Of a DNA stretch of 64,000 nt, positions 13,301-22,365 are shown piece by piece (position 1 is the first letter of the stretch; every line of letters starts with the position of its first letter). The DNA lies in assembly GCF_022414575.1 (NCBI RefSeq), contig NZ_JADWYQ010000033.1, positions 1-64,000 on the forward strand, read 5' to 3'. The stretch is from Streptomyces sp. MUM 178J (GTDB lineage: Bacteria; Actinomycetota; Actinomycetes; Streptomycetales; Streptomycetaceae). The position numbers were made by a program, and so were the translations under genes. The notes below the pieces were generated by a model. That model was not told the DNA's origin. It searched no databases and worked only from the letters and a program-made list of their open reading frames with translations.

Positions 13301-15561
13301 ACGAACACCCGGCCCGGGGCCCAGCGGGACACCAGTTCCGCGGAGCTGGCCTCGCCGGCCACCAGGATGGTCATGCCGGGGGGCAGGTCGCCCTCCGGGT
13401 TCATCACGGCCAGGGACGAGGGCGGCAGGATCGCGTGGGTGATGCCTGCTTCGCGGGTGAAGACGGCCAGCTGGTCGCCGGGGAGCAGGCGCTGCGCCGG
13501 GGCCAGCACGAAGGTGGCGCCGGAGAGCAGACCCATGCACAGCTCGGGGACCATCGCGTCGAAGCCCGTCGAGGCGAACTGCAGGACCCTGCTGCCGGGG
13601 GTGACACCGAGGCGGCCGATGAAGGTCTCGGCCAGGCCGGGGATGCCCGTGTGGGTGACCATCACGCCCTTGGGGCGGCCGGTGGAACCGGAGGTGTAGA
13701 TGACGTAGGCGGTGTGGGCGGCGGTCAGGGCGCGGGTACGGTCCGCGTCCGTCGGTGCGGTGTCGGCCAGGCCGGACAGCTCGTCGAGGACGTCCTGCCC
13801 GTCGAGGAGGAGCACGTCGCGGCCGGCCGCGCGGGCGGCGCTGTCCGTGGCGGAGGCCGCCAGGACGCAGGCGGGCGCCGCGTCCCCGAGGATGTGGTCG
13901 ATGCGGGTCGCCGGGTAGGCGGGGTCGACGGGGACGTACGCGGCGCCCGCCTTGACGACGGCGAGGACCGCGACGACGAACTCGGCCGAGCGGGGCAGCA
14001 GCAGGGCCACCCGGTCGTCCGGTCCGATGCCCCACGCGATGAGCAGCCGGGCGAGCCGGTTGGCGCGCCGGTCCAGCTCCGTATAGTCGAGGACCTCGCC
14101 CTCGAACTCGACGGCGGGGGCGTGGGGCGTCGCCTGGACCTGGCGCTCGAACAGCTCGGGCAGGGTGGGGCCGTCGGCCGGGAGGGCGGCCGGCCCGGGG
14201 TGCGCGAGGGCCGCGAGCTCGTCGTCGCCGAGCAGGCCGAGCCGGCCGACGGGCGTGGCGGGCTCCGCCAGGGCCTTGGCCAGTCGGCCGATGAAGTGCA
14301 GGTACCGGTCCTGGTGGGCGGCGAGTTCGGCGTCGCCGTACAGCTCGTGGTGGGCGTCGAAGTCCACCCGGATCGGGGTGCCGTTGCCCCGGTCGTAAAC
14401 CGAGATGGCGAGGTCCTCGATGAGCCGCAGCGACATGTTGTGCGCGTCGGCGCGGCTGCCGGCGAAGCGGAGGTCGTAGTCGAAGGGGACGACGTTGATC
14501 AGCGGCCCGAAGAACCGCCGGTGGTCGTTGGCCAGGCCCAGGTCCCGGCGCAGGTCCTCACCGCGGTAGCGCTGGTGGGCGACCAGGCCACGCAGGGCGA
14601 CGCGGGTGCGTTCCAGGAGTTCGGCGACCGTGGTGGCGTCGTCAACCGCGATGCGCAGCGGGACCACGTTCGCGGCCATGCCGGGGGCGGTGCGCGAGGC
14701 CGGGCCCGGGCGGGCGGTCACGGGGAGGCCGAGCACGACGTCCGTGAGGCCGGTCATGCGGTGCAGGTAGGCGGCGGTGGCGGCGATGACGATGCGCGAG
14801 CGCGCGGTGCCGGCCTGCTCCGCCGCCCGCACCAGGTCCTCCTGGACGTCCTGCGGCAGGTACGCGGTGCGCCGGACGAAGTCCGCCGAAGGCACGAGCG
14901 GGCGGGGGGACAGGGCTATGGCGTCGGGGCGGCCTTCGAACTGGCCCCGCCAGAACTCCCGGTCGTCGGCGAACTCGCCGGAGGCCCGGTAGGCGGCGTC
15001 CTCAGTGAGGAGGGTGCGCACGGAGGTGAACGGCGTGGGCGGGAGCTCCGCGCCGGCGGCGAGGGCCGTGTAGAGGTCCGCGACCCGGCGCACCAGCAGC
15101 GCGGCGCCCACGCCGTCCATCAGGATGTGGTGGTAGGCGTGGTACCAGAACCAGCGGTCCTCGGCAGTCCGGAAGAGCGCGTAGGTGAAGAGCGGGGACG
15201 AGGTCAGGTCGATGCGCCTGCGCAGGTCCCGGCCCATCCACTCCTCGGCCGCGCTCCGGGGGTCGTCCTCGCCGCGGACGTCGATGACCTCCAGGCGCCA
15301 GTCGGGCTCGGCGCCGACCGTCTGGCGGGGGCCGTCCTCGGTGTCGAGGAAGCGGATGTGCAGCGCGTCCGCCTCGGCGGTCGTGCGCCGCAGCGCCTCC
15401 TCGAACAGGGCCGTGTCCACCGGGCCGTGGATCTCCAGGTACTCGGCGGCCCGGAAGATCGGGCTGTCGGGGGCGACCGCCTGCGCGAACCACACCCCTG
15501 CCTGAGCACCGGTCAGCGGGAGCAGTTCGTCGCCGCCGGCAAAGGACTGAGACAGATCCAT
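1333..15561 (-). CDS. Four-module non-ribosomal peptide synthetase, C-A-T-C-A-T-C-A-T-C-A-T-E
   Basis: This 4742-aa assembly line incorporates four amino acids and epimerises the fourth. Domain order with rough residues: C1 12-440, A1 470-965, T1 975-1045, C2 1055-1490, A2 1515-2005, T2 2040-2110, C3 2120-2560, A3 2580-3075, T3 3100-3170, C4 3180-3620, A4 3645-4135, T4 4155-4225, E 4240-4690. T1-T3 carry GGHS; T4 carries GGDS, as is usual before an epimerase. The E domain shows HHLVVDGVS and FNYLGR. C1 ([20 protein letters not shown]) opens the line and looks like a starter C that takes an acyl or aryl group. C2 has HHIAADA instead of HHxxxDG. Pockets aligned by eye to GrsA: A1 DAPILGVCK-like (unassigned), A2 DVWEVTADDK-like (diamino acid), A3 DLTKMGHVGK-like (Asp), A4 DAYLYGSLCK-like (unassigned). 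The ATG at 15561 is preceded by a 234-bp divergent promoter region. Confidence 0.96.
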   Translation of the reverse strand: MDLSQSFAGGDELLPLTGAQAGVWFAQAVAPDSPIFRAAEYLEIHGPVDTALFEEALRRTTAEADALHIRFLDTEDGPRQTVGAEPDWRLEVIDVRGEDDPRSAAEEWMGRDLRRRIDLTSSPLFTYALFRTAEDRWFWYHAYHHILMDGVGAALLVRRVADLYTALAAGAELPPTPFTSVRTLLTEDAAYRASGEFADDREFWRGQFEGRPDAIALSPRPLVPSADFVRRTAYLPQDVQEDLVRAAEQAGTARSRIVIAATAAYLHRMTGLTDVVLGLPVTARPGPASRTAPGMAANVVPLRIAVDDATTVAELLERTRVALRGLVAHQRYRGEDLRRDLGLANDHRRFFGPLINVVPFDYDLRFAGSRADAHNMSLRLIEDLAISVYDRGNGTPIRVDFDAHHELYGDAELAAHQDRYLHFIGRLAKALAEPATPVGRLGLLGDDELAALAHPGPAALPADGPTLPELFERQVQATPHAPAVEFEGEVLDYTELDRRANRLARLLIAWGIGPDDRVALLLPRSAEFVVAVLAVVKAGAAYVPVDPAYPATRIDHILGDAAPACVLAASATDSAARAAGRDVLLLDGQDVLDELSGLADTAPTDADRTRALTAAHTAYVIYTSGSTGRPKGVMVTHTGIPGLAETFIGRLGVTPGSRVLQFASTGFDAMVPELCMGLLSGATFVLAPAQRLLPGDQLAVFTREAGITHAILPPSSLAVMNPEGDLPPGMTILVAGEASSAELVSRWAPGRVFVNGYGPTETTVCATMSEALDGTGGTPAIGDPIADTRVYVLDGALLPVPPGVTGELYVAGPSLARGYLGRSGLTAERFVANPFGRPGERMYRTGDLVRRLPDRSLEFIGRADEQVKIRGYRVEPAEAEAALAKLPAVGQAAVAVRRDATGAYALAGYAVPADPAVGLDLDSVRAALAEELPGYLVPATLTVLDAIPITPNGKVDRKALPDPGTAAPARTRRAPATALEHMLCELFAEALGLDAVGADEDFFTLGGHSLMAARLARRVTARTGLACGVEAVFAAPSAGRLAARLGGPAAGRPVLAAAPRDGDLPLSHAQQRLWFLDQIEGAGAAYNIPLVLTLTGELDRTALESAIGDLTGRHEILRTVYGQNDGVAAQRVLPAGAAFELPVRPATDDTLTRELADAVAHRFDLAGEPPLRATLFALGGERHVLLLLLHHIAADAGSLAPLLRDLTESYEARRAGTQAQRAPLAVQYADYANWQRLCLGDEKDPESIAARQIAFWQQRLEGLPDHLELPADHPRTAGTAAPADLVTLELGAELHSRLAGLARTTGTSTFMVTQAVVATLLTRLGGGTDIAVGAPVTGRPDDALDELVGFFTNTVVLRTDTSGDPTFEELLARIRPANLEAYEHQELPFERLVEVLNPVRSTSWHPLFQVMIAMDSSDRVLPAVEGLELGLLDVPTGTAKFDLSFNVRERRTPAGEEDGILVALEYRSDLFDRSTAEAFLDRFARLAETAASAPATRIGSAPVLSAEEIRRLLVEWNDTAAPESMNDIVGRLREVAAERPEAIAITDDKGDVTYASLVDRVDRLAARLRARGARPDSVVAVLADRGSAAITAFLGIQAAGAAYLPLDTRAPVERSASLLADARAAWLLAGPGHGDTAAAVVAASGGATEPLPVDAPLDAPAGHAPAGAPTADQLAYVIFTSGSTGRPKGAMVHHRGMNNHLLAKVEDLALTEADTVVQNAPLTFDVSVWQMIAPLLTGGRVLAVGQLLAADPTGLFRLVAHDGVTVLEVVPSLLRAALDTWDEGAEVPELPGLRWLVVTGEELPTELCRRWFARFPGIAMMNAYGPTECSDDVTHAVITARTLDERRITAPIGRAVRNTRLYVLSDELQPVPPGTPGDLYVAGVGVGRGYLGDPDRTAATFVGDPFADDGTLMYRTGDRVRHRPDGQLEFIGRRDAQVKIRGQRIELGEVEAHLRGQEGVTNAVAAVVPGPGGHHQLVGYVVGMQDVRAVREALAAVLPEHLVPAVLVPLSAMPLTANGKTDRKALPAPDFTTVVRREPRTPQEEILCGTFAELLGLDRVGVDDDFFALGGHSLLATRLVARIRAALAVDLDVAALFEAPTVAGLAARVQAAGPARTRPARRDRPETLPLSYAQRGLWFLNRMDPADGTYNIPLVLRLSGSLDVTALEQALADVARRHESLRTVYPESDGVPCQVVLDPDRARPVLEVADAAGRDADALIAEAAGRGFDLTREVPLRARLLVIGPQTHILVVVVHHIASDGWSTAPLARDLSVAYGAALDGQAPAWTPLPVQYADHTLWQRDRLGDESAPDSVICGQIAYWKQALAGLPEELALPTDRPRPALPSRRGGLVPFGLGPETHRSLLRLARTHGVTTFMTLHAALAALLTRLGAGTDIPIGGSVVGRTDDSLDDLVGFFVNSLVLRVDTSGDPTFSELLERTRTADIAAFAHQELPFERLVEAVNPRRSLSRHPLFQTKLVLQNLERPEVHFPQLRAEVAQIDPDMAKFDLLFSIAEQYDEQGEPQGLVAAAGYSADLFDRSTVEALVGRFVRLIESALEQPGRPIGRLAVMDGTERHDALVTRNDTAHATPDATLPQLFEAQAARTPDAPAVVCGPQELSYGRLNRRANHLARLLLEHGADHTTLVALALPRSADAVETMLAVGKAGAPYLPLDPEHPGDRVAQLLADARPALLLTTAQTLRAAPHLADGPATVLVLDAPETAGALAAQDDGDIGDHERSAPVGPGDAAYVVYTSGSTGTPKGVVVDQRALVDYVVRCAAEYSGLSGRTLLHSPLSFDLGLTTLYGTLLAGGCLHIADLDEELDVPGGLTFLKITPSHLPILDTLPDSCAPTVELMTGGEALHAEQIADWRARHPQATVVNHYGPTETTVGVLDHRAPAGAPLPAGPVPLGRPMWNTRAYVLDTALLPVPDGVPGELYIAGTGLARGYLSRPGGTAERFVADPFGPAGSRMYRTGDRVRWNSAGVLEYIGRVDNQVKIRGFRIELGEVESVLLSAPGVRQALAVVREDERDDKRLTAYVVPAAGTQSDPDLIRAHVARTLPEYMTPTAVVVLDALPLTANGKVDEAALPAPQAAGGSPASRAARTPEEEILCGLFTDVLGVRRVGIDDDFFALGGHSLLAMRLLSRIAGTLGARIGVKALFDAPTVAGIAARLGMSGESRPALVPADRGDRVPLSFAQTRLWFLNRLEGPNATYNVPLVLRLEGEIDRPALRAALRDVAGRHESLRTVFPESGGTPCQHVLGPVEGAPVLEETAVAHGELEQAITETVLRGFDLTVQPPLRARLLTTDTAGDAVLVLVTHHIASDGWSLVPLLGDLSRAYAARCRGGEPAWQPLPVQYADYTLWQRRVMGDENDPASELNRQLGHWKSALDGLPEELDLPTDRPRPEVASYRGDRVPVEIGAEAHAALLALARVNGVSLFMVLQAGLAALLTRLGAGTDIPLGTPIAGRTDDALDDLVGFFVNTLVLRTDTGGDPTFSELLARVRETDLDAYSHQELPFERLVEELNPVRSLARHPLFQIMLILHNTERPQADLPGLRVEVEGADAPVAKFDLSVSVWERHTEDGAPDGILGSLEYALDLFDRPTVEAVAARLERLLTAAATDPDEPIGALPVLSGEELHDLLVVRNDTGRERPDASLPELFRGQAARTPQAVALVHKDGELTYAELDERSDRLARALLARGVRPEDRVALLLGGRAHHVVATLAIGKAGAVYVPLDPRSPEARVRQILEGTATAVVLTDRATAERVPDGPADVVLVDGELPAADGGDGASWPLPHPDQLAYIMYTSGSTGEPKGVAITHRNVAGLVHDHYWGHGPDDRSLMHSPPSFDASTYELWGPLLSGARIIASDAEATDIASLAALMTRHRVTVGLFAEGVFRLLAENHAESFRDMRDIYVGGDTASAAAVRTVLDQTAGARITNSYGPTETTLCVVHHALTEEDIARNSFPIGRALDNTRLYVLDARMRPVAPGVTGELYVAGEGLARGYIGRPGLTAERFVADPYGPTSSRMYRTGDRVRWRADGTLEFAGRADAQVKVRGFRIELGEVEAAVASHEGTAQAVVVVREDRPGDRRLIAYVVPGAGAALDSAALRAHVAALLPDYMVPAVFVPLDELPMTRTGKVDRRALPAPDYTGSGGRGPRNEREQLLCGLFADLLGVPEVAVDDNFFAMGGDSIVSIQVVSRALQLGLVLTPSDVFRHQTVEALALAATEPEAAVGRTADDGTGTVLPTPIMEWLRELGGPIEGFNQSVLLRTPLGLGEESLRTAVQAVLDRHDLLRARLDRTVPGQWRLEVPPAGRTDAADCLRRVDIGAVPEEALTALLTTEAETARRSLDPDTGAMVRVVWFDAGPEQPGRLLVLLHHLVVDGVSWRIVVPDLMHCWAEAESGRTPAVDPVGTSFRTWAEHLTARALTGAAEAELPLWERMTMEADAQLGTRPLDPAVDTRATARHHTCTLPGDRTEALLTTVPAATGVGVDAVLLTGLALALAEWRRTRRRGTAAGPGVLLNLENHGRAEDGEAELSRTMGWFTVMHPLRLDPGVKWHEIRDGAPAAGTALRRVHEQMRAVPDKGVGYGLLRYLNPRTSALLRDGAQPQVGFNYLGRVRTENTGPADWGAAPEDVTIAPADQALPFAHCLEVNAVTHDRPAGPELSVSWSWPGGLLDEADVQSLTTLWFEALDALTRYSTTHAGPAGTDLLTTSDLSLVDLLRDEIDELEAGLAGLEDLT

Positions 15562-15795
15562 GATTCCTCGCCATCAACCTTCGGTCGCGCGGTGGTCGGA
15601 CTCTCGCCGCACGGAGCAAAAGACAGTCATGTGGTTTTCGGATGTGGACAGCGTCCGCCGCACTGTGCTGGAGACTAGTTCGGGCCCGCTCCACCGCTCT
15701 GGACAGCGGCTATACGCGAACCTGCCCCTTTCCAGGCGCCCTTGGTTGTGCGAGAAATGGCGGGTTGAGGTCCCCCCGGAAGCAGGAGATCTGCC
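15562..15795. promoter_or_regulatory. Divergent promoter region between the NRPS and the prenyl synthase genes
   Basis: A 234-bp gap separates two divergent start codons and should hold the promoters of both transcripts. The 9-mer TGGACAGCG occurs twice in the same orientation, at 15645-15653 and 15700-15708, exactly 55 bp apart. The second copy sits in the small inverted repeat CCGCT-N6-AGCGG. An AGGAG ribosome-binding site precedes the ATG at 15796. No exact -35/-10 pair can be assigned by eye. Confidence 0.5.
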
Positions 15796-16863
15796 ATGAC
15801 CACATTCCTCCCGGAGAGCCACCAATTCTCCGGCGTCACCGCCCACGAAGCCCGCAATCGCATTCTGGCCCGAGTTGAAAGACGTATTCAGGAATTCATT
15901 GCCGAGGAGCGTCGCGAATGGGCGGCGCTCAACCCGGATTCAACGGAGCTGATCGACTGCGTGGCCCGGATGGTGGGCAGCGGCGGCAAGCGCCTGCGCC
16001 CCGCCTTCTGCATCGCCGGCTACCTTGCCGGCGGCGGCGATCCGGACTCCCAGGTCGTCGTGGACGCCGCCGCGGCCCTGGAACTGCTCCACACCTTCGC
16101 GCTGCTCCACGACGACGTCATGGACGACTCGGAACTGCGCAGGAACGAACCCACCGCCCACGTGCTGCACTCCTCGCTGCACGAGCGCCGCGACTGGCGC
16201 GGTGAGCCCCGCCGGTACGGCGAGAGCGTGGCCGTACTCGCGGGCGACCTCGCACTGGTGTACGCGGAGCGGCTGCTGGCCGACTGCCCGCCGCACGCCC
16301 GCCGCACCTGGGGCGATCTGTGCACCGAGCTGATGATCGGCCAGTTCCTGGACGTGCGTGCCGCCGCGCGTTTCGACCCGGACCCCGAACTCTCCAGCTG
16401 GATCGCCCTGTTCAAGTCGGGCCGCTACACCGTCTACCGCCCGCTGGCCATGGGCGCCGAGCTCGCCGGAGCCGGTCACCTGCTGGACGCGTTCCGCACC
16501 TACGGGCTGGCCCTCGGTGAGGCGTTCCAGCTGCGGGACGACCTGCTCGACGCCTTCGGCAGCTCCGAGTCGACCGGTAAGCCGGCCCAGCTGGACTTCA
16601 AGCAGCACAAGATGACGCTGCTGATGTCGTTCGCCCTGCGCGGCAATGCGGAGGTCAGTGCCCTGGTCGGCGACGACCTGACCGCCGCGGACCCCCAGGA
16701 GCTGCACGACCTGCTGGTGCGCACCGGCTGCCGCGACGACGTCGAGGCGACCATCGACGAGCGCCTGCGTACCGCTCAGACGGCCGTTCAGGGCGTGCTC
16801 GACCCGGTCTGGTCGGCGGAGCTGTGCACCATGGCCCATCAGGCTGCCCACCGCGACAGCTGA
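15796..16863 (+). CDS. Polyprenyl (geranyl/farnesyl/geranylgeranyl-type) diphosphate synthase
   Basis: A trans-isoprenyl diphosphate synthase of 355 aa that would condense isopentenyl diphosphate with an allylic diphosphate. The sequence shows GGKRLRP near residue 58, the first aspartate-rich motif DDVMD near residue 105 and the second motif DDLLD near residue 250. These are the Mg-diphosphate binding sites of the family. Product chain length cannot be fixed by eye. The start is supported by AGGAG eight bases upstream. It is followed 66 bp later by a glycosyltransferase on the same strand. It probably supplies the substrate of the terpene synthase at 27968 or a prenyl group for a conjugate; both are inference. 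Confidence 0.93.
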   Translation: MTTFLPESHQFSGVTAHEARNRILARVERRIQEFIAEERREWAALNPDSTELIDCVARMVGSGGKRLRPAFCIAGYLAGGGDPDSQVVVDAAAALELLHTFALLHDDVMDDSELRRNEPTAHVLHSSLHERRDWRGEPRRYGESVAVLAGDLALVYAERLLADCPPHARRTWGDLCTELMIGQFLDVRAAARFDPDPELSSWIALFKSGRYTVYRPLAMGAELAGAGHLLDAFRTYGLALGEAFQLRDDLLDAFGSSESTGKPAQLDFKQHKMTLLMSFALRGNAEVSALVGDDLTAADPQELHDLLVRTGCRDDVEATIDERLRTAQTAVQGVLDPVWSAELCTMAHQAAHRDS

Positions 16864-16929
16864 GCACCGCCCGCCCCCTGCGGGAGATCAGCCTCGCTCA
16901 CCCTCATCCCCACGGAGGAAGGATCCTTC

Positions 16930-18081
16930 ATGCGCGTCCTGTGTACGGTCACCGGAAAGCCCTCGCACGCACGAGCCATGCTGCCGCTGGCCCGCGCTCT
17001 CGCGGATGCCCGTCATGAGGTGCTCGTCGTCGTACCGCCAGAGCTGACCCACGTCTTCACCGACGAGCCCGTCACGGTCCTCGGAGCGCTGCCTGCGCCC
17101 GGGGCCTCGTCCCGGGTGGGGCCGCAGCTGGCCGACACCTACCGGGCGCTGATCCCGGTCGCCCGTGATTTCGGGCCCGACCTGATCCTGCGCGACGGAA
17201 CGGAGTTCGCGGCCTCTCTCGTCGGCGACGAACTGGGTGTGCCGCACGTCCCGGTGCCCTCCGGCAGCGGCAACGTCTTTGACCCCGCCCTCGTCCTGAA
17301 GCCCCTGAACGAGCGGCGCGCCGAACTGGGTCTGGCCACCACGGAGGACCCCGCGGCGATCTTCCGCTACGGCCGGCTCGACTGCATGCCGCCCGAGCTG
17401 ACGTTCATCGCCAACCCGACGCCTCACACCTTCGCCTACCGGCAGCCCGCCACGGTGACCCGTGACGAGCGCCTGCCGGAGTGGCTCGCGGACCTCCCCG
17501 CGGACAAGCCGCTGGCGGTGGCGGCGATCGGCACCGCCCTCCCGCAGTTCAAGGACCTGAACCCGGCCCAGTTCAACATTCCCGCCGCCCGGTGGCAGAA
17601 GCACAACCCGGTCTCGGTCCTCGACGCCATGGTCGCGGGCCTAGCCCGGGTCGACTGCGTCGCCGTGGTCGCCACCGGAGGCGTGCCGGTCCGCGAGGAG
17701 TCGCGCAGCCCCCACGTCCACCTGGTCGACTCCTTCGCGCAGCCGCTGCTGCTCCAGTGCGCGCAGCTGCTGCTGACCCACGGCGGCTACAACAGCATCC
17801 GCGAAGCCGTCGGGGCCGGTGTGCCCATGGCTGTCCTGCCCGTGTTCGGCGACCAGCCGAAGAACGCGGAGCGGGCGGAGGAACTCGGTCTGGGCGCCCG
17901 GGTCGAGGACGTCGACGCCGCGCAAGTGGCGAAGGCGTGCGACCGGGTCCTGCAGGACCCGGGCTTCACCGCGCGGGCCCGGCAGGCGCAGCGCCGGATG
18001 CTGGCCCTCCCGGGGGTCGCCGGCGCGGTGAAGGAACTGGAGCGGGTGGCGGCCTCCGGTACCCCGCTGCGGGAGTCCTGA
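16930..18081 (+). CDS. UGT/MGT-type glycosyltransferase (GT1 family)
   Basis: A 383-aa GT-B fold glycosyltransferase of the family that decorates macrolides, carotenoids and other secondary metabolites with nucleotide-activated sugars. The C-terminal donor-binding signature is clear around residues 280-320: HGGYNSIREAVGAGVP, followed by FGDQPKNAER. The N-terminus (MRVLCTVTGKPSHARAMLPLARAL) matches the acceptor-domain first strand and helix. A strong GGAGGAAGGA ribosome-binding site precedes the ATG. It lies in tandem with the prenyl diphosphate synthase, so the acceptor may be a terpenoid or the final peptide. No deoxysugar biosynthesis genes are in the window, so the sugar donor is probably made elsewhere. 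Confidence 0.9.
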   Translation: MRVLCTVTGKPSHARAMLPLARALADARHEVLVVVPPELTHVFTDEPVTVLGALPAPGASSRVGPQLADTYRALIPVARDFGPDLILRDGTEFAASLVGDELGVPHVPVPSGSGNVFDPALVLKPLNERRAELGLATTEDPAAIFRYGRLDCMPPELTFIANPTPHTFAYRQPATVTRDERLPEWLADLPADKPLAVAAIGTALPQFKDLNPAQFNIPAARWQKHNPVSVLDAMVAGLARVDCVAVVATGGVPVREESRSPHVHLVDSFAQPLLLQCAQLLLTHGGYNSIREAVGAGVPMAVLPVFGDQPKNAERAEELGLGARVEDVDAAQVAKACDRVLQDPGFTARARQAQRRMLALPGVAGAVKELERVAASGTPLRES

Positions 18082-18092
18082 CGACCTTCCCG

Positions 18093-18130
18093 CATGGGGA
18101 AGCCCCGCCGGCCGGCGGGGCTTCCCCATG
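18093..18130. terminator. Perfect palindromic bidirectional terminator
   Basis: A 38-bp perfect palindrome (19 + 19 bases, CATGGGGAAGCCCC... mirrored) lies between the convergent ends of the glycosyltransferase gene (18081) and the dioxygenase gene (18160). It would fold identically in both transcripts. There is no clear U-tract, as is common in Streptomyces. Confidence 0.85.
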
Positions 18131-18159
18131 TGCTGCCGCCGCGACGAGCGGCGGTACGG

Positions 18160-19101
18160 CTACGACATCGCGACGAGGATCCGGCGCTGCCCGGTGAACG
18201 CCCGGCGGCCGTGCGCCACAGCGACGTTGTCGACGAACAGCAGGTCGCCCACCTCCCAGTCCACGTTGACGGCCATCTTCATGCCCACTTCCTGGACATG
18301 GGTGATGTACTCGGCCGGGATCGGGCTGCCGTCCGCGAAGTAGGCGTTCTGCGGCAGTTCGTCCTCGGGCACGATCTCGGCCATCGCGGCCGCGTCCTCG
18401 CCGAGGCCTGCAGTGTGCCACTGGTCGGCCTGGTTGAACCACACCTCCGTGCCGGTGACGGGGTGCTTGAGCGTGGCCTGGCGCACCTGGGTCACCCGGA
18501 GGGTGCCGTCCGGCAGCCAGCTCCACTCGGCCTCGGCCCGGTCCAGGAACGCCTCGGTCTCGGCGCGGTCGTCGGTCTCGAAGGTCGCCTGCCAGCTCTT
18601 GCCGAAGCCCATGCCGTCGTGCAGGTTCTGCGTGTACCGGACGCCGGCCTGGAAGGCCTCGCGGACCTCGGGGTCGATGGAGTCCAGCCAGAGCTTGCCG
18701 TCGACCACCGGGGTGGCACCGCCCGTGGCGGCCGCGATGTCGCAGAAGAAGAGGATCCGCGAGGGCCAGGCGTGCGCGTACGACATCTCGTTGTGCATGG
18801 AGATCTCGAACTCCGCCGGGTACTCCGTGGAGGTGTACAGGTTGCGGCCGACCTTGGTGCGCGGCGAGTTGCCGTGGACGTAGGCCAGCCGGTCGGGCAG
18901 CAGCAGGTCGGCCACGCCGTCGTAGCTGTCGCCGGACACGCCGAAGCCGCGGAAGACCACCGCGCGCGACTCCACGAGGAGGTCACCCGGGTCGGTGGCT
19001 CGGAGGTACTCCGCCAGGCCCTCGGGGCTCGCGGACACACCGGCGTCGGCGGGCCGGATGATCCGGGGCGCCCAGGCGGATTCGGTCTTCGGGTTGCTCA
19101 C
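18160..19101 (-). CDS. TauD/TfdA-family Fe(II)/2-oxoglutarate dioxygenase, SyrP-like aspartyl beta-hydroxylase candidate
   Basis: A 313-aa non-haem iron oxygenase. The metal-binding facial triad is visible as HNE in EISMHNEMSYAHAWP near residue 105 and a distal His in NVAVAHGRRAF near the C-terminus. It is followed by the arginine that binds 2-oxoglutarate (GQRRILVA). The block GGATPVVDG and the overall length resemble SyrP, which hydroxylates carrier-bound aspartate in syringomycin synthesis (family knowledge). Module 3 of the NRPS has an Asp-type pocket, so the simplest role is beta-hydroxylation of that Asp on the assembly line (inference). The GTG start at 19101 is supported by AAAGGA. 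It is the last gene of a seven-gene leftward operon, 30 bp after the enoyl-CoA hydratase homologue. Confidence 0.87.
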   Translation of the reverse strand: MSNPKTESAWAPRIIRPADAGVSASPEGLAEYLRATDPGDLLVESRAVVFRGFGVSGDSYDGVADLLLPDRLAYVHGNSPRTKVGRNLYTSTEYPAEFEISMHNEMSYAHAWPSRILFFCDIAAATGGATPVVDGKLWLDSIDPEVREAFQAGVRYTQNLHDGMGFGKSWQATFETDDRAETEAFLDRAEAEWSWLPDGTLRVTQVRQATLKHPVTGTEVWFNQADQWHTAGLGEDAAAMAEIVPEDELPQNAYFADGSPIPAEYITHVQEVGMKMAVNVDWEVGDLLFVDNVAVAHGRRAFTGQRRILVAMS

Positions 19102-19131
19102 GTTGGATCCTTTCGGTGAAGCGGTGATGAG

Positions 19132-19947
19132 TCAGTCGCGGGTGCCGAAGCGGGGCGGGCGGCGCTCCCGGAAAGCCGCCACCGCCTCGTGCACGTCGGG
19201 CGAGTTGGCGGCGACGACCTGGGTGGGTCCCTCCCGTTCGAGGGCGACGGCCAGCGAGGGGGCGTCGACGTTGCTCTGGAGCACCTGCTTGGTGAGGGCC
19301 ACCGACAGGGGGCTGTTGGCCGCGATCTCCTCGGCCAGGGCCAGGGCATCCGCCCGCACGGCACCGGGGGCGGACAGCCGACTCGCCAGCCCGCGCTCGA
19401 CGGCCTCGGCGGCCCCGACGACCCGGCCGCTGAGCATCACGTCCGAGGCGAAGCCCAGGCCGGTCAGCCGCGGCAGCAGCCACGACGCGCCCATGTCGCC
19501 GCCGGACAGGCCCATCCTGACGAACGAGGCGCAGAAGCGGGCTCCCGGATCCGCCAGGCGGATGTCGGCGGCCAGCGCGAGGGAGAGCCCGGCGCCGGTC
19601 GCGGTCCCGTCGACGGCGGCGATCACGGCCTGGGGGATGTCCCGCAGGCCGGTGACGGCCGCCGCCTGGCGCTGGAGCAGGGCCAGCAGTTCGAGCGGTG
19701 GCAGGCCCGCGATGCGGCCCACCTCGGCTATGTCGTAGCCCGCACAGAACGATCCCCCGGCGCCGTCCAGGACAAGGACCCGCGCCGAGGGGTCCGACCG
19801 CAGCCGGGCGCACAGCGCCGTCAGCCGTGCGAACAGGTCCTCGTCCAGGGCGTTCCTGCGGGCGGGCCGGTTCAGGGTGGCGGACACCACGCCCGGTGCG
19901 GGCCGGCTCACCAGGAGGGACGGCTCGCCGGGTTCAGACCGGTTCAT
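19132..19947 (-). CDS. Enoyl-CoA hydratase/isomerase (crotonase) family protein
   Basis: A crotonase-fold enzyme of about 271 aa. Family features are the early RPARRNALDEDL block, the oxyanion-hole stretch GGSFCAGYDIAEV and a second block DGTATGAGLSLALAADIRLA. The catalytic-region stretch has FVRMGLSGGDMG rather than the classic Glu pair, so hydratase activity is not certain and isomerase or hydrolase chemistry is possible. The ATG at 19947 is chosen because GAGGAAG lies seven bases upstream; this start overlaps the end of the esterase gene by 14 bp. Its place in the operon with a carrier protein and a prolyl dehydrogenase suggests it acts on a carrier- or CoA-bound intermediate (inference). 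Confidence 0.87.
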   Translation of the reverse strand: MNRSEPGEPSLLVSRPAPGVVSATLNRPARRNALDEDLFARLTALCARLRSDPSARVLVLDGAGGSFCAGYDIAEVGRIAGLPPLELLALLQRQAAAVTGLRDIPQAVIAAVDGTATGAGLSLALAADIRLADPGARFCASFVRMGLSGGDMGASWLLPRLTGLGFASDVMLSGRVVGAAEAVERGLASRLSAPGAVRADALALAEEIAANSPLSVALTKQVLQSNVDAPSLAVALEREGPTQVVAANSPDVHEAVAAFRERRPPRFGTRD

Positions 19948-20770
19948 GGGCGGCTTCCTCCTGTGACGGCAGTCCCGCCAGGCGGCGTTCCACGAATTCC
20001 AGCGAGGCGGGCAGCGCACGGTCCACGAACTGCCAGTCGTGTCCGCCTGGCCGCTCGTGGTACTCCAGGTCGTGGCCCCGCTGGTACAGGGCGTCGCGCA
20101 CCCTGCGGTTCATGGCCAGCATCCGGCCGTGGTCCTCCGTCCCGACGTCCAGGTAGAGGGCGGGGGGCGGGCTCGCGCCGTCCAGCCCGATCAGCCGGTA
20201 CGGGTCGTAGCGGCGCCGGGTCCGGCTACCCGGCGGCCCCCAGACCCGCTCGTGCGCCTCCACCGTGGGCATGGCGAATCCGGGGTCCCCGCGGAACGTC
20301 GCGTAGGGGTCGCCGATCCTGTGCGGGGCCTCGAACGCCCCTGCGTGCGAGGCCACCGCGCCAAACAGGGCGGGGTGGCGCAGTCCGAGGAACAGTGCGG
20401 TGGCGCCGCCCATCGAGAAGCCGCCGACAGCACGGCCCGCCCTGGTGGGGAGCGTGTTGAACCGTTCGTCGATGGCCGGTACGAGCTCGTGGATGAGGTG
20501 GTCCTCGTACCGCAGGCCAGCGTGGTCGTTGACGAACCAGCGGCGGCCGCTCTGCGGCAGGACGACGATGGTCCCGCTCTCGGCGAGGTGGTCGACGAGG
20601 CGGGTGTTGACCAGCCAGGTATCCTTGTTTCCTCCGTAGCCGTGAAGCAGGTACAGCACTCGGTGGCCGGCTCCGTGCGCGCTGTAGGCGCCGGGCAGGA
20701 CGACGTTGACGCCCTTGTCCCGGCCGAGCAGCGGGCTCGGCAGGCGCAGCGTGAGCACGTGGGCGGTCAT
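19934..20770 (-). CDS. Putative esterase of the antigen 85/esterase D-like alpha/beta-hydrolase group
   Basis: A 278-aa alpha/beta hydrolase with YLLHGYGGNKDTW near residue 45, nucleophile motif GFSMGG near residue 119, an acid region around YLDVGTEDHG and a catalytic His in RPGGHDWQFVDRALPASLEF. This layout matches the putative esterase/mycolyltransferase-like family. No convincing signal peptide is seen, so it is probably cytoplasmic. Its ATG overlaps the stop of the upstream adenylation gene as ATGA. It could release or transfer an acyl group from the carrier protein, or trim the mature product. Neither can be decided from sequence alone. Confidence 0.86.
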   Translation of the reverse strand: MTAHVLTLRLPSPLLGRDKGVNVVLPGAYSAHGAGHRVLYLLHGYGGNKDTWLVNTRLVDHLAESGTIVVLPQSGRRWFVNDHAGLRYEDHLIHELVPAIDERFNTLPTRAGRAVGGFSMGGATALFLGLRHPALFGAVASHAGAFEAPHRIGDPYATFRGDPGFAMPTVEAHERVWGPPGSRTRRRYDPYRLIGLDGASPPPALYLDVGTEDHGRMLAMNRRVRDALYQRGHDLEYHERPGGHDWQFVDRALPASLEFVERRLAGLPSQEEAAHEPV

Positions 20771-22365
20771 ACTGCCTCCAGGGCGCCGCGGTCCGCACGG
20801 GTGGCCAGCGCACAGCGGTCGGTCTTGCCGGTGGAGGTCCGGGGGAATCCGTCCACGAGGTGGAACGCTCCGGGAACCATGTAGCGCGGCAGTTCCTCCA
20901 GGCAGCGCCCGCGCAGCTCGGCGGCCTCGGGCGCGGCCCCTTCGGCCGGGACCACGTACGCGTGCAGTTCCGTTCCGCCGTCGCCGTCGAGGACCGGGAC
21001 GCACAGGGCCTCGTGCACCGAGGGCAGCGCCATCAGGATGGCCTCGATCTCCTCCGGCTCGACGCGGTAGCCGCGGATCTTGACCATGTGGTCGCGGCGG
21101 CCGACGTAGGCGTAGCCCGACGGCCCCCGCGAGACGACCACGTCGCCCGTGCGGTGGGTACGGGAGAGCCCGGGACCGCCGTCGGCCAGGGCGTGCCCCC
21201 AGTAGCCGAGCATCACCGAGTCTCCGGTGATGCAGAGTTCGCCCTCGGCGCCCGGGACGTCCGCGACCGGGTGGCCGTCGGCGTCGAGGAGGAGGGCCTC
21301 GGCGTACGGGCACGGTCGGCCGATCGGCGGCGGGCCGGTGCGGCCGGGGGCCAGGTCCGCCTCCGTGACCAGGTGGTGGGTGCACACGTTGGTCTCGGTC
21401 GGCCCGTAGAGGTTGTGCAGAGCCGCTTCCGGCAGGGCCGCGCGCAGCCGCCTCAGGTGCTTGAGCGCGAAGGGCTCGCCCGCGAACAGCACCGTCCGCA
21501 GGGGTGAGCCTTCGAGGAGTGCCCGGTTCTTCGCGTCGAGCATCCGGATCAGTGCGCCGGGTACCGAGTACCAGACGGTGATCCCCTCTCCGGCGACGAG
21601 CCGGTTCAGTGCCGGTCCCAGGGCCTTCTGGTGCTCGGGAACCAGGACGACGCAGGCCCCGGCGCTCACGGCGGCGAAGACGTCGAAGACCGACAGGTCG
21701 AAGTGGAGGGGGGCATGGGACGACAGCCGGTCTTGCGGACCCAGCCCGAACTCGGCCACGGCCCACTCGACGAACGCCAGGGCGTTGCGGTGGGAGAGCA
21801 TGACGCCCTTGGGTGTCCCGGTGGAGCCCGAGGTGTAGAGGATGTAGGCCAGGTCGTCGGGTTCGACGGCCACCGGCGCGAACCCGCGCGGGACCTCGCG
21901 TTCGACCGCCTCGTCCCAGCCGATGCGGCGGACGCCGTCGCCGGTGTACGGCGCGGCCGGTCCCCGGTCGGGGTCCTCGCCGAGGACCACCGTGGTCCGC
22001 GGCCCGGCGGCCGTGTCGGCCTTGCCGAGCAGTGCGAGCCGTGCCGCGTCGGTGATCAGGCAGGCCACGGCGCAGTCCGCGAGGATGAACGTGGCGCGCG
22101 CGGCGGGCACCGCCGGGTCCACGGGCACGTAGGCGGCGCCGCACTTGAGGACGGCGTGGACGGCGACGACCGTCTCGGCCGACTTGGGCATCCACAGGCC
22201 CACCCGGTCGCCGGGGCCCACGCCCGCCTCGCGCAGCGTGACGGCGAGGGCGCTCGCGGCCCGGTCCAGTTCGGCGTAGTCGGTCACCCTCCCGCGGTGG
22301 CGAACCGCCTCGGCCCGGGGCCGGGTCGCCGCGGCCCGGGTCAGCAGCTCATCGAGCGTGCGCAT
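20767..22365 (-). CDS. Stand-alone adenylation enzyme, probable L-proline:carrier protein ligase (RedM/PltF-like)
   Basis: A 532-aa free-standing amino-acid adenylation enzyme with [18 protein letters not shown], the hinge region TGD and a C-terminal Lys in STGKTDR. By-eye alignment to GrsA gives a pocket close to DLFYLALVCK. The proline ligases of pyrrole-2-carboxylate pathways (PltF, RedM) have DLLYLALVCK (family knowledge), so one position differs. Those enzymes load proline onto a free carrier protein that a flavoprotein then oxidises. Both partners lie in this operon: the carrier at 24963-25247 and the dehydrogenase immediately upstream, which this gene overlaps by 17 bp. The start codon at 22365 is ATG. 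Confidence 0.9.
   Translation of the reverse strand: MRTLDELLTRAAATRPRAEAVRHRGRVTDYAELDRAASALAVTLREAGVGPGDRVGLWMPKSAETVVAVHAVLKCGAAYVPVDPAVPAARATFILADCAVACLITDAARLALLGKADTAAGPRTTVVLGEDPDRGPAAPYTGDGVRRIGWDEAVEREVPRGFAPVAVEPDDLAYILYTSGSTGTPKGVMLSHRNALAFVEWAVAEFGLGPQDRLSSHAPLHFDLSVFDVFAAVSAGACVVLVPEHQKALGPALNRLVAGEGITVWYSVPGALIRMLDAKNRALLEGSPLRTVLFAGEPFALKHLRRLRAALPEAALHNLYGPTETNVCTHHLVTEADLAPGRTGPPPIGRPCPYAEALLLDADGHPVADVPGAEGELCITGDSVMLGYWGHALADGGPGLSRTHRTGDVVVSRGPSGYAYVGRRDHMVKIRGYRVEPEEIEAILMALPSVHEALCVPVLDGDGGTELHAYVVPAEGAAPEAAELRGRCLEELPRYMVPGAFHLVDGFPRTSTGKTDRCALATRADRGALEAV

Noticed and set aside
1-15561. Repeat array/CRISPR-like periodicity in the NRPS
   Set aside because: The repetition is homologous C-A-T modules, each about 3 kb; there are no short repeats with spacers.
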